DNA from: CALOAD01 sp942491415
Lineage (GTDB): Bacteria; Cyanobacteriota; Vampirovibrionia; Gastranaerophilales; CALOAD01
DNA length: 64,000 nt
Assembly (NCBI GenBank): GCA_942491415.1
Contig: CALOAD010000020.1
Coordinates: forward strand, 434,001-498,000
Reading direction: 5' to 3'
In this document: piece after piece, positions 15,973 through 25,600 of the stretch
Layout of the letters: the number at the start of each line of letters is the position of its first letter
Numbering within the stretch: the first letter of the stretch is position 1
Program-made: the position numbers and the translations under genes
The notes under the pieces: generated by a model
Database searches by the model: none
What the model saw: only the letters and a program-made list of their open reading frames with translations
What the model was told of the DNA's origin: nothing

Positions 15973-16188
15973 ATGGAACTATTTGCAAAAGAACAAATAA
16001 AAGTTTTATTATCTAAAGAAAATATTCTTATAAAAGATATCGCTGTTGAGTTGGGAAAAATTCTTAAAAAAGAGTATTCTGCTTCGAACCTTTCTCATAA
16101 GGTAAGGAAAGGTACTATCAGATATGATGAAGTAGTCTTAATAGCAAGAATTTTAGGATATGAAATAGACTTTAAGAAAATAAAATAA
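15973..16188 (+). CDS. Small HTH (Cro/CI-like) regulator
   Basis: A 71-residue single-domain DNA-binding protein. I-K-V-L-L-S-K-E-N-I-L-I-K-D-I-A-V-E-L-G-K forms helices 1-2, S-A-S-N-L-S-H-K-V-R-K-G-T-I-R-Y-D-E the recognition helix and turn, and V-V-L-I-A-R-I-L-G-Y-E-I the last helix. The pattern Y-S-x-x-N-L-S-x-K-x-R-x-G-T-I-R-Y-D-E-x-x-x-I-A-x-I-L-G-Y-E-I is widespread in Firmicutes and gut phages. Divergent from the small basic protein; probably autoregulatory. No ribosome binding site is clear, and the transcript may be nearly leaderless. Confidence 0.72.
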   Translation: MELFAKEQIKVLLSKENILIKDIAVELGKILKKEYSASNLSHKVRKGTIRYDEVVLIARILGYEIDFKKIK

Positions 16189-16319
16189 TATCCATTCCGG
16201 TTATGTTAAAAACTCAAATAATAGATTTTCTTTTCGGATAAATATAAGGTGTTAAATCTTTTAAAATTAGATATCTTGCCTTCCAGTGGTATTTTGTTAT
16301 CATTATATGTTTTCTATTA

Positions 16320-16334
16320 GGGGTATTTTTTATG
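16320..16334 (+). repeat. Third, partial att core copy
   Basis: Fifteen bases (GGGGTATTTTTTATG) identical to the distal part of the attL/attR core (6267-6281, 14557-14571). The tRNA-derived left half is absent. It lies 148 bp before dnaK, the next core gene, and is the natural right boundary of the 14572-16334 block. Confidence 0.5.
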
Positions 16335-16390
16335 CTTTTTATTAAAAAATGAAATGTTAATTTTCTTGGCTAAAATATTAATTTTTTCTT

Positions 16391-16416
16391 TAGATTTTTA
16401 AGGTTTTAAAAATCTA
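16391..16416. promoter_or_regulatory. Perfect 11-bp inverted repeat upstream of dnaK
   Basis: TAGATTTTTAA (16391-16401), a 4-base loop, then TTAAAAATCTA (16406-16416), followed by the TATA-rich stretch that should hold the dnaK -10 box. It is not the CIRCE element (TTAGCACTC-N9-GAGTGCTAA) nor the HspR site. It could be an operator or a weak hairpin. Confidence 0.4.
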
Positions 16417-16481
16417 TTGATATATATATAGTAGTTTTTGGAAAATGACAAAAATAATATAGCGAAGGAGTTACTAGAAAA

Positions 16482-18323
16482 ATGGCAAAAACTATTGGTA
16501 TAGACTTGGGTACTACAAATTCAGTTGTTGCAGTTATGGAGGGTGGTAAACCAACCGTTATAGCTAATGCTGAAGGAAGTAGAACAACACCTTCTATAGT
16601 AGGATTCTCAAAGTCTGGGGAAAGATTAGTAGGGCAATTAGCTAAAAGACAAGCTATTTTAAACCCTGAAAGAACTGTTACAAGTATTAAACGCCATATG
16701 GGTACTGACCATAAAGTTACCATTGACGGAAAAGACTATACGCCACAAGAGATCAGTGCAATGACGCTAAGAAAATTAGCCGATGACGCATCTGCTTATC
16801 TTGGTGAAAAAGTTACATCAGCTGTAATCACCGTTCCTGCTTATTTTAATGATAGTCAAAGACAGGCAACTAAAGATGCAGGAAAAATTGCAGGTTTAGA
16901 TGTTCTTAGGATTGTAAACGAGCCGACAGCTGCTGCTTTGGCTTATGGACTGGAAAAAGAAAAACCCGAGAAAGTTTTAGTATTTGACCTTGGTGGTGGT
17001 ACTTTTGACGTGTCAGTTCTCGAAATTGGTGATGGTGTACACGAAGTACTTTCTACAAGTGGTGATACACACCTTGGTGGTGATGACTTTGACCAAAAAG
17101 TCATAGACTGGTTATGTGAAGAATTTAAAAAACAAGAAGGTATTGACCTTAAGGCTGATAAACAAGCCCTTCAAAGACTTAAAGAAGCTGCTGAAAAAGC
17201 GAAGTGTGAACTTTCTTCTGTTGTTGAAACAAACATTAATTTACCGTTCATTACAGCAGATGCAAATGGTCCTAAACATTTAGACTTATCGCTTTCAAGA
17301 TCTAAATATGAAGATCTTGTTAACGATCTTCTTGAAAGATGTAAAAAACCTATGGAACAAGCTCTTTCAGATGCAGGACTAAGCAAGGGTGAAGTTGATG
17401 AGGTTGTATTAGTAGGTGGTTCTACAAGAATGCCTGCGGTACAAATTTTGGTAAAAGAATTTTCAGGCAAAGATCCTAACCAATCTGTAAACCCTGATGA
17501 AGTAGTTGCCATTGGTGCTGCTGTTCAGGCTGGTATCCTAGCCGGTGAAGTAAAAGATATTGTACTTCTTGATGTTACGCCTCTAACGCTTGGTATTGAA
17601 ACATTAGGCGGGGTAATGACTCCTTTAGTACCTAGAAATACAACGATACCTGTTAGTAAATCACAAGTTTTCTCGACAGCAGAAAACAATCAAACAGCTG
17701 TAGATGTACACGTTTTGCAAGGTGAGCGTCCGATGTCTAAAGATAACAAGTCTTTAGGTATGTTCAGGCTTGATGGTATCCCTCCTGCTATGCGTGGTGT
17801 ACCTCAAGTTGAAGTTACATTTGATATTGACGCTAACGGCATTGTAAATGTGAGTGCTAAAGATAAAGCAACTGCAAAAGAACAAAAAATAACTATTACG
17901 AATACTTCAAATCTAAACGAGGATGAAATAGATCGTATGGTTAAAGAAGCTGAAGCTAATGCAGGTGAAGATCAAAAGAAAAAAGAAGAAGTCGAAACAA
18001 GAAACAACGCTTCAAGTCTAATTTCTTCGGTAGAAAAACTTGTTCAAGATTTTGAAGGTAAAATTTCTGATGATGACAAGAAAAAACTTGAAGAGCAAAA
18101 AAATGAGCTTCAAAAGGCGATTGATGAAAATGCAGAAACTGAAAAGTTGAAAGAATTATCTGATGCACTTCAACAAACTATGTTTGCAATTTCACAAGCT
18201 GCTTATCAGCAAACAGAGCAGGCTGAGGCGCAAACAGAAGGTTCAACAGAATCAACATCTGAGCAAGAAGATAAAGGCTCTGACGATGATGATGTTATAG
18301 ACGCTGAATACACAAAACAGTAG
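16482..18323 (+). CDS. dnaK: Chaperone protein DnaK (Hsp70)
   Basis: ATP-dependent protein-folding chaperone of 613 residues, the normal length. Visible: phosphate-1 loop G-I-D-L-G-T-T-N-S (5-13), phosphate-2 loop D-L-G-G-G-T-F-D-V-S, adenosine motif V-G-G-S-T-R-M-P-A-V, the interdomain linker (D-V-T-P-L-T-L-G-I-E-T-L-G-G) and the substrate-binding domain. The tail is acidic and ends E-Y-T-K-Q instead of the classic E-E-V-K-D-x-D. An AAGGAG site precedes the ATG. Unusually, neither grpE nor dnaJ is adjacent. No CIRCE operator is present upstream; see the inverted repeat at 16391. Confidence 0.99.
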   Translation: MAKTIGIDLGTTNSVVAVMEGGKPTVIANAEGSRTTPSIVGFSKSGERLVGQLAKRQAILNPERTVTSIKRHMGTDHKVTIDGKDYTPQEISAMTLRKLADDASAYLGEKVTSAVITVPAYFNDSQRQATKDAGKIAGLDVLRIVNEPTAAALAYGLEKEKPEKVLVFDLGGGTFDVSVLEIGDGVHEVLSTSGDTHLGGDDFDQKVIDWLCEEFKKQEGIDLKADKQALQRLKEAAEKAKCELSSVVETNINLPFITADANGPKHLDLSLSRSKYEDLVNDLLERCKKPMEQALSDAGLSKGEVDEVVLVGGSTRMPAVQILVKEFSGKDPNQSVNPDEVVAIGAAVQAGILAGEVKDIVLLDVTPLTLGIETLGGVMTPLVPRNTTIPVSKSQVFSTAENNQTAVDVHVLQGERPMSKDNKSLGMFRLDGIPPAMRGVPQVEVTFDIDANGIVNVSAKDKATAKEQKITITNTSNLNEDEIDRMVKEAEANAGEDQKKKEEVETRNNASSLISSVEKLVQDFEGKISDDDKKKLEEQKNELQKAIDENAETEKLKELSDALQQTMFAISQAAYQQTEQAEAQTEGSTESTSEQEDKGSDDDDVIDAEYTKQ

Positions 18324-18340
18324 AATAATTTAATTACAAT

Positions 18341-18370
18341 AAAAAAGGAGCGATTTATCGCTCCTTTTTT
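18341..18370. terminator. Terminator after dnaK
   Basis: A 13-bp stem (AAAAAAGGAGCGA with TCGCTCCTTTTTT) with a 4-base loop, A-run on one side and T-run on the other, between convergent genes. Confidence 0.93.
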
Positions 18371-18403
18371 GTTTAGAAAAATAAAAAATTTGATTTTTAT
18401 TTT

Positions 18404-18850
18404 TTAATTATTATATCCATGAACTCTTAAATATCGATTCAGTTCTTTTTTTAAAAGCTCAGGTTTTGCATAAAAAGACGGTCTTAAAAATACTTGATTA
18501 TCATTATTTGGGTCAACTATGTATAACATAGGATACCCATTGATCATAAAATCTTCTTTCGTTAATTTTTGATACTCAGGTGCATCACAATTTACGATAA
18601 CAAAGTTATATTTATCCTTGTAAAGTTTTGACAAACCGTAAAAAACAGGAGCCATTCTTCTACAATATGCGCACCAATCAACATAAAAATTAATCACTAT
18701 GGGCTTTTTTTGTTTTATAGCCTCTTCGTATGTTAACCCTGTACTATAATTGGATGGCGACAAAGATGCTCTTGGAGATACAGCAAAAGCCATTTCTCCA
18801 AGAGAAAAAGATAATACTAATAATAATATTATTATTTTTCTTTTTGTCAT
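18404..18850 (-). CDS. Exported thioredoxin-fold protein (CAYC)
   Basis: A 148-residue protein with a signal peptide (K-R-K-I-I-I then hydrophobic, ending near A-F-A at residue 23) and a thioredoxin domain: active site W-C60-A-Y-C63 and the cis-proline in N-G-Y-P-M-L. It should act as a thiol-disulfide oxidoreductase in the periplasm or at the outer face of the membrane. The ATG overlaps the stop of glgC (TAATG), so it is the last gene of the lepA-glgC operon; no functional link to glycogen is evident. The CxYC dipeptide AY is unusual compared with GP or PH, so redox potential and partner are not predictable. Confidence 0.85.
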   Translation of the reverse strand: MTKRKIIILLLVLSFSLGEMAFAVSPRASLSPSNYSTGLTYEEAIKQKKPIVINFYVDWCAYCRRMAPVFYGLSKLYKDKYNFVIVNCDAPEYQKLTKEDFMINGYPMLYIVDPNNDNQVFLRPSFYAKPELLKKELNRYLRVHGYNN

Positions 18851-20085
18851 TATAGTATAGAACCTTTAGGTACTACCGTAACGCCTCCGGGGCTTACAAA
18901 GAAACCTCTTGCGAGATCCTCTTCCTTGTCCACACCAATTCTTGTATAAGGAGGAATTTCAACAGATTTATCAATAATGGCTTTTCTGATTTCTGAGTGT
19001 CTTCCTATGTTTACGTTTTCCATCATTATGGATTCACTAACATAAGAGAAACTGTTCACCCTTACATTTGGAGATAGTATACAGTGGCTTATTTGTCCAC
19101 CACTTATAATACAACCTTCTGATGCGAGTGAATTTGTTGCCATACCGATCCTTCCGTGTTCTTCCCATACAAATTTGGCAGGAGGATAGTTATAATTGAA
19201 TGTTCTTAATGGCCAATGTCTATTATATAGATTGAATTCAGGCTTGACTTGAACTAAATCCATATTAGCTTGCCAGTAAGCATCGACACTTCCTACATCT
19301 CTCCAATATCCTCTTTCCTCTTCTATCATTCCGGGGAAAGTGTTGGTACTGAAATCATAAACGTAGACATCAAGACCTTTATCCAACATATTTGGAATTA
19401 TATTTTTACCAAAATCGTGAGCTGAATCTTCTTTTTCGGCATCAATCTCAAGTTCTTTAACAAGCTCTTTGGTATTGAAAATGTAATTACCCATTGATGC
19501 TAAAGCTAAATGAGGCTTTCCTGGTATTGTTTTAACATTTTCTTTTGGCTTTTCCTGGAATCCTAAGAGTTTCCAGTTTTCATCAACTTCTATAATACCA
19601 AACTCACAGGCTTCTTCAACCGGAATTGGAATTGCAGATATTGTGAGGTGGGCATTTTTTTCAACATGGTAATCAAACATTTGTCTTACGTCCATTTTGT
19701 AGACGTGATCACCACCAAAAATACACATGTACTCAGGATCTTCATCTCTAATCAAATTCAAATTTTGAAAAACTGCATCTGCAGTACCCTTATACCAACC
19801 GCCACCTGTTCTCATTTGAGCAGGTACAAGGTCAATAAAGTGGTTTACAAATGGAGAAAGAGGCCATCCGCGCGAGATGTGCTTGTTTAACGACTCTGAT
19901 TTATATTGAGTCAAAATTTTTGTTCTGAAAAAACCCGAATTAACAAAATTGTTCAAAACAAAGTCAATAATTCTGTACCTGCCACCAAATGGTACTGCAG
20001 GTTTAGCCCTGTCCCTTGTAAGGGGGTGAAGTCTTTTCCCTTCTCCTCCTGCAAGGATCATAACTAAAGCATCATTGTAATGCAT
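18850..20085 (-). CDS. glgC: Glucose-1-phosphate adenylyltransferase (ADP-glucose pyrophosphorylase)
   Basis: Makes ADP-glucose from ATP and glucose-1-phosphate, the committed step of bacterial glycogen synthesis. The 411 residues contain the nucleotide signature L-A-G-G-E-G-K-R-L-H-P-L-T near residue 12, K-P-A-V-P-F-G-G-R-Y-R-I-I-D-F, W-Y-K-G-T-A-D-A-V, the G-G-D-H metal/substrate site, G-F-Q-E-K-P, and a C-terminal left-handed beta-helix. Length and motifs match the classic homotetrameric enzyme. Three bases separate it from lepA upstream and it overlaps the thioredoxin gene downstream. Confidence 0.97.
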   Translation of the reverse strand: MHYNDALVMILAGGEGKRLHPLTRDRAKPAVPFGGRYRIIDFVLNNFVNSGFFRTKILTQYKSESLNKHISRGWPLSPFVNHFIDLVPAQMRTGGGWYKGTADAVFQNLNLIRDEDPEYMCIFGGDHVYKMDVRQMFDYHVEKNAHLTISAIPIPVEEACEFGIIEVDENWKLLGFQEKPKENVKTIPGKPHLALASMGNYIFNTKELVKELEIDAEKEDSAHDFGKNIIPNMLDKGLDVYVYDFSTNTFPGMIEEERGYWRDVGSVDAYWQANMDLVQVKPEFNLYNRHWPLRTFNYNYPPAKFVWEEHGRIGMATNSLASEGCIISGGQISHCILSPNVRVNSFSYVSESIMMENVNIGRHSEIRKAIIDKSVEIPPYTRIGVDKEEDLARGFFVSPGGVTVVPKGSIL

Positions 20086-20088
20086 AGA

Positions 20089-21882
20089 TTATTCCTCCAA
20101 GGTTAATACCGCCATAAATGCTTCTTGCGGAACTTCTACTTTTCCGACGGCTTTCATTCGTTTTTTCCCTGCTTTTTGTTTTTCCAGCAGTTTACGTTTT
20201 CGAGAAATATCACCGCCATAACATTTATCTAAAACGTTTTTACGAAGTGCTTTAATATTTGTTCTTGCAATAATTTTACCACCAATTGCTGCTTGAATAG
20301 GAACTTCAAACATTTGTCGTGGAATAATCCCTCTGAGCTTTGTTGCTAATTTTTGTCCTATGTAAAAAGCGTTATCCCTATGTACGATAGAACTTAGAGC
20401 ATCAACAACATCGCCGGCAAGTAAAACATCAAGCTTTACAAGATCAGAACGCTTATACTCGCTGAACTCATAGTCCATACTTGCATAGCCTTTTGATTTT
20501 GATTTTAACTGATCATAAAAATCAGTAATAACTTCACTCAAAGGTATTTCATACTCAAGGTTAACTCGAATTTTATCGAGATAACTCATGTTTTTATAAA
20601 TACCTCTTTTTGATTGTGCCAACTCCATTATCGAGCCAACATAATCGTTTGGTAATATAATATTAACCTTTACATAAGGTTCTTCAATATATTCTCTATA
20701 TTGTGCTTCGGGAAGGTTTGAAGGGTTATCTATTTTAACTACTTCACCGTTTGTTTTTATAATTTTATAAATTACGCTGGGAGCTGTTGTAACTAAAGAA
20801 ATACCATATTCTCGTTCTATACGCTCTTGAGCGATTTCCATATGAAGCATACCCAAGAATCCGCATCTAAAACCAAAACCTAGCGCTGTAGATGTCTCCG
20901 GTTCAAAAGTAATGCTGGAATCATTTAATTTTAATTTTTCCAAAGCATCTTTTAGGTCGTGATATTGGTCATTATCAATAGGATACATGCCGGAAAAAAC
21001 CATAGGAATAGCTTTTTTATATCCGGGCAGAGGTTCTTTGGCAGGACGTGAGGTTAATGTAATAGTATCCCCTACAAATTGACTTATTTCTTTTATAGAG
21101 GCTGCTAAATATCCCACATCGCCTGTGGAGAGATTTTTAACAGGTTGCCTGTTTGGTCTCATAAAACCAAGTTCAACCACTTCATAGTCTTTTTTTATAG
21201 CCATAAAACGAACTTCGTCGCCATCTTTAATGCTACCGTCAATAACTTTAAAAAACACTAAAGTTCCAAGATACGGATCATAGCAACTATCAAAGACCAG
21301 AGCTCGAAGGGGTTTATCAGAAGTATCTTCAGGGGCAGGGATTCTTTCTACTATTGATTCGAGAACTGCATCAATTCCTATTCCGGCTTTTGCACTCACT
21401 TCAATTGCATCTGTGGCATCAATCCCTATAACTTCTTCTATTTCTCGCTTTACGGCCTCAGGATCAGCACTTGGCAAGTCAATTTTATTTATAACAGGTA
21501 TAATTTCAAGATCATGCTCCAGAGCAAGATATACGTTTGCAAGGGTTTGAGCTTCAACGCCTTGTGTTGCATCCACAATCAATAAAGCACCTTCGCAAGC
21601 CGCAAGACTTCTTGATACTTCGTAGCTAAAGTCAACGTGCCCCGGAGTATCGATAAGGTTTAAAACGTAATCATTACCATCTTGAGCTTTATAGTCCATC
21701 CTTGCGGCTTGAAGCTTAATAGTAATGCCTCGTTCTCTTTCAATATCCATACTATCAAGCAATTGATCTTGCATATCACGCTTTGATATTGTATTTGTTT
21801 TTTCAAGCAATCTATCAGCCAAAGTGGACTTTCCGTGGTCAATATGGGCTATTATGCAAAAGTTTCTTATATTTTTTATCAT
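20089..21882 (-). CDS. lepA: Elongation factor 4 (LepA)
   Basis: Ribosome-associated GTPase of 597 residues, the standard length. G1 A-H-I-D-H-G-K-S-T-L (12-21), G2 R-G-I-T-I-K, G3 D-T-P-G-H-V-D-F, G4 N-K-I-D and G5 S-A-K are all present, followed by EF-G-like domains and the LepA-specific C-terminal domain (G-G-D-I-S-R-K-R-K-L-L-E-K-Q-K-A-G-K-K-R-M-K). First gene of a leftward operon with glgC and a thioredoxin-like gene, divergent from rpsT. Confidence 0.98.
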   Translation of the reverse strand: MIKNIRNFCIIAHIDHGKSTLADRLLEKTNTISKRDMQDQLLDSMDIERERGITIKLQAARMDYKAQDGNDYVLNLIDTPGHVDFSYEVSRSLAACEGALLIVDATQGVEAQTLANVYLALEHDLEIIPVINKIDLPSADPEAVKREIEEVIGIDATDAIEVSAKAGIGIDAVLESIVERIPAPEDTSDKPLRALVFDSCYDPYLGTLVFFKVIDGSIKDGDEVRFMAIKKDYEVVELGFMRPNRQPVKNLSTGDVGYLAASIKEISQFVGDTITLTSRPAKEPLPGYKKAIPMVFSGMYPIDNDQYHDLKDALEKLKLNDSSITFEPETSTALGFGFRCGFLGMLHMEIAQERIEREYGISLVTTAPSVIYKIIKTNGEVVKIDNPSNLPEAQYREYIEEPYVKVNIILPNDYVGSIMELAQSKRGIYKNMSYLDKIRVNLEYEIPLSEVITDFYDQLKSKSKGYASMDYEFSEYKRSDLVKLDVLLAGDVVDALSSIVHRDNAFYIGQKLATKLRGIIPRQMFEVPIQAAIGGKIIARTNIKALRKNVLDKCYGGDISRKRKLLEKQKAGKKRMKAVGKVEVPQEAFMAVLTLEE

Positions 21883-22127
21883 TTATTTTATTGTGTTCCT
21901 AAACAAAAATAATATTTTTCCAGTTTTAGTATATCTGAGACATTATAATAATGCCATAGTAATTATGAACGACTTTATGTAATGTAAAGCTTTTTATATA
22001 ATTAATTTTTGTGGTTTACAAAAGGTTTTTTTCAAATATAATTAGATTATCATTCTCTCAATGATTTGCGAGTTGGTACATTGCCAACTATTGGTTAATA
22101 CTAAATATTAATAGGAGATATATAAAA

Positions 22128-22400
22128 GTGCCTAACATTAAGTCAGCAAAGAAAAGAGTTCTTACTTCAGAAAGAAATCGTTTACGTAACGTAGCCGTTA
22201 AATCTGAAATTAAAACAGTTTCTAAAAACGTATTAGAAGCAGCAAAAGAAAAAAAACAAGAAGAAGTTCAACAATCGTTAAATAGAGCTTATAAACTTTA
22301 TGATAAAGCTGTTTCTAAAGGTGTTTTACACAAAAATACAGCAGCTAGAAAAAAATCAAGATTAACAAAGAATGCTAATAAACTTTTAGCTGCAGAATAA
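22128..22400 (+). CDS. rpsT: Ribosomal protein S20
   Basis: A 90-residue, very basic small-subunit protein with the family's N terminus (P-N-I-K-S-A-K-K-R-V) and C terminus (N-T-A-A-R-K-K-S-R-L-T-K). It starts with GTG nine bases after an AGGAG site. The leader contains a 6-bp hairpin (AGTTGG 22071-22076 with CCAACT 22084-22089). Monocistronic, with its own terminator, as usual. Confidence 0.97.
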   Translation: MPNIKSAKKRVLTSERNRLRNVAVKSEIKTVSKNVLEAAKEKKQEEVQQSLNRAYKLYDKAVSKGVLHKNTAARKKSRLTKNANKLLAAE

Positions 22401-22420
22401 GATTAAATATTTAAAATTTA

Positions 22421-22458
22421 AAAAAACATGATGTTTTAGCTTTAAACATCATGTTTTT
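22421..22458 (+). terminator. Terminator after rpsT
   Basis: A stem AAAAACATGATGTTT with AAACATCATGTTTTT and a 6-7 base loop, ending in a T-run. Confidence 0.92.
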
Positions 22459-22473
22459 TAGTTTTAAGTATTT

Positions 22474-22502
22474 TTGACAAAAATAACCCTTGGTATTATA
22501 AT
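22474..22502 (+). promoter_or_regulatory. Perfect consensus sigma-70-type promoter
   Basis: TTGACA (22474-22479), exactly 17 bp, TATAAT (22497-22502). It points rightwards into a gap with no rightward gene: the next gene, at 22636-25707, is on the other strand. Confidence 0.8.
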
Positions 22503-22508
22503 CATTCA

Positions 22509-22566
22509 CAGCTAGTGTAAATCCTTAACAGTGCTATGCTCCTCGGGGCGAAGCACTTTTTCTTAT
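22509..22566 (+). ncRNA. Candidate small structured RNA
   Basis: Transcription from the perfect promoter just upstream should start near 22509. About 20 bases on, a hairpin begins: AGTGCT (22530-22535) with AGCACT (22552-22557), an internal loop, an inner GCTC/GGGC stem with a four-base CTCG loop, then TTTTTCTT. The unit promoter-RNA-terminator is about 55-60 nt. No open frame of useful length is inside. It lacks the GGAAG tetraloop region of SRP RNA and is too short for 6S or tmRNA. Family unknown. Confidence 0.55.
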
Positions 22567-22635
22567 AAATTAATTTTAATTTTAATTTAGATGATAATTC
22601 ATGTTTAGTCAATCTAATAACCTAATAACCAAAGT

Positions 22636-25600
22636 TTAATCAATGGTTATTAGGTGTTTTTTTATTCTGTTTAAACAAGCCTTTTTGCTATGATGCCATT
22701 CTCGTGCTGTTACTCTCATTACTTTCCAGCCACAACGTTCTAAAACAGATTGTTTCCACGTTTGTTTAAAGTTTTCAGGTTCATTGTCTTCAACACCATC
22801 GCATTCTATAGCTATTTGCTTTTCACCGTCAGTTACTACAAGGTCAATTTTAAATCCTGCGGATTCAAATCCGGATATAACTTCCAGTGCTTCTTCTTTA
22901 ATGTTTTCTGCCAGTTCACGTTCAAATGAGTTTTTATAAATACTGTCATCGATGGTTAATTTTCCTGATTCAGCAAGTTTTGCATCTTTTTCAACATGCT
23001 CACGTAAATACTCCAAGTAACTTCTAAATAAACCGCTTTGTACACTTTCAACTGTTTTTGATACGAAACAAATAAGCTTCTTTTTTGCACGTGTTATAGC
23101 AACATTAAAAAGGTTAGGCTTTTGCAGGAAGGTAAGACTTTGAAAATGACTATTAGGTGCGAGTGCAAAAGACAAGATAATTATATCCTTCTCATCACCT
23201 TGAAATGTATGCGCTGTGCCAACTTCAATCTTATGTTTTTTAACCGTATTTTCCGTAAGAACTTGAGACAATGCCTTTTTTATCAGTTCAACTTGCCCTC
23301 TAAAAGGAGATATAACGCCAAAAGAAGTCGGATTATTAGGATTTTTTTCATTATCTTCCATTATGAGATCTTGAAGTTTTTTAATAACTGCTTCAGTCTC
23401 CGCCATATTTCTTGTTGCGTCTGGGTCTACCTTGGCATCAGGCACAATATTAAGCTCTAAAACTCCTCTTGTATCAGTTTCCTTGTTCATTATTTTTATT
23501 CGACCGCCATAAAATTGATCGTTGCTAAATTTTATAATAGGAGGAAGACTTCTAAAATGCTCATCCAGCAAAATCGGGCAAGAGGAATAATAATTTGCCA
23601 AATCAAACATTGAATTTGTCCTAAAGCGCCACATGAGTTGATATTTATCAGGAATATTATGTTGACTTAAAAAAGACTGTTCTTTTGCTTTTTCAAGAAA
23701 AGATAAATGTGGCAATTGCTTGTCATCACCAACAATTACAGCTTTTTTAGCCCTGAATAAAACAGGGAAACAACTTGCGATATCACATTGAGACGCCTCA
23801 TCAATAATTGCAACATCAAAAAGTCCCGGTTTTAAAGGCAATGATTCAGATATAGCATAGGTTGTAACTGCCCAACAAGGAAATGCTTCTAATAAAGGTC
23901 TAAAATCTTCATCTTCCAAAAGTCTGTTTTGAAGATTCTTTTTCCTTTCTACAAGTGCCTTTGAATGAACAATCAAACGTTGTCTTTTTACTTGATCTCT
24001 AACTATATCCTTTAAAGAATCTCTTCTTTTTCCTTTAATTACTTCTACAGCCACTTTAGTTCTGTTTTCTCTGTTTTCCTTAATATCCTCCAATAGTTGA
24101 TGAAGATTACCAATTCTGTGAATACAAGCCTCTTGGAATTTAAGTTTATTTTGTAATTCCTGTAAGTTGAGTTCTTGTCTTATGTTTTCTACATTTTCTG
24201 AATCAAGTTCTATATTTTTAAATTTCAAAATTGTATTGATTCTAAAAACGTTTATCTTTTTGTTGAGATTTGAAATTAAACCGGTTTTATCTTCTGTTTG
24301 TTGAATTTTATCTAGAATATCTCGAACCATTGTAATTTGGGTATTATCGAGTTTTATTTTTATCAAGTTATTTTCATTTATCCATTGTTGTTGTTTTTCA
24401 TATTGTTTTAAAGTTTTAAACCATTCATGTTCAAGTTTAATTATCTTTTCACATTTATCTTCCAGTTCTTTTTGTTTTTCCACAAGTTTTTTCATATCAT
24501 CAATATCTGCAAAAACTGACGATTCAAATCCTGAATCCAAATCCACTTTATTAGATAAAAGCTCTTGTAGTTTAAAATTCAATTGTTTTTGGTAATTTGC
24601 ACGTCCTGCTCTTAGTGATAAATAAGGAGCTCCCATTGAGTTTAATCGCTCTGATACAACGTCCACAGCTTTATCCATTCTTGAAGCAACCAAAACGGTT
24701 TTCCCATTTGCAACTAAATGAGATACCAAATTAACAATGGTTTGAGATTTTCCTGTCCCGGGAGGACCGTAAACAGCAACCAGAGGGTTTTCTTCTATTG
24801 ATTTTAAAACAGATTCTTGTGAATCACTTAAAGAAATTGGTGTTACGGGCACAAAAAGTTTTTCTTTGCGTTTTGTGAGACCATCGGCTTGATTTCCGCC
24901 AACAAATTCTTGGTTTATTAAATTTAAAGCTGTTTCTCTGAATACACCACTGGGCTTTTCTGCGATTTGAGTCAATTCATGCAAGACACCTGCGGTAATA
25001 GAAGGTCTTTTTGTCAAGATAATGGCAGCTTGATCTGTTATTGAAACTTTAGCATTGACTTGAACTTGTGTATCGTTATCTTCTAATGATACATTTTCTT
25101 CTTTTTCCTTAGGTAGAAAAGCTTGTGTATCAACATCGGGAATTATTGATTTAAGCGTGGTAAGGAAAATTTGTATTTTTTCCTCTGTCAAAGGAAGATC
25201 CGGCACAACATCGATAAGCCCTTCAAATAAATGCTCCACTTCGTCATCATCATCGTGCTTTATAAGTCCTGTTAAAGCTCCTGTGTTCAACGACAATGAA
25301 TCTTCGGTAAGAACACAATTGATATTCATTCCTTCACGTTCCAGCCTGCAAGTAGTGTATAATAGTGGTGTCAAAAATTCTCCGCTTTTTTTACCTTTAC
25401 CGCTTTGTCCTACCAAAAAAATGTATCCATATAATAAATATCGATCTTTTTGAGATATTTCTGCGTGCAACATAAGTTCTGTAAGGATATTGTCAGCACC
25501 GTCAAGTTTAACAGCTCTTTGTGAGGATGAGAAAAGTTTTTCTTCACCTTCTAAAAACATCCATTTGTTATCTTTATCTTGTTTTAAATTTCGAAAAGCA

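Larger units (their letters stand above)
14572..16334. mobile_element. Adjacent accessory module, possibly a decayed second integration
   Basis: This 1.8-kb block lies between attR and a third, partial att core copy at 16320-16334, upstream of dnaK. It carries three genes of accessory type (zinc-ribbon/DUF4145 protein, a small protein, an HTH regulator) and no recombinase. A tandem array attL-element-attR-module-att' is what repeated integration into one tRNA gives. The 84 bp 14595-14678 hold nothing I recognise. Confidence 0.5.

Noticed and set aside
16335..16481. CIRCE (HrcA) operator before dnaK
   Set aside because: No TTAGCACTC-N9-GAGTGCTAA or close variant is present.
22509..22566. SRP (4.5S) RNA or 6S RNA
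   Set aside because: Too short, and the conserved GGAAG apical region of SRP RNA is absent.
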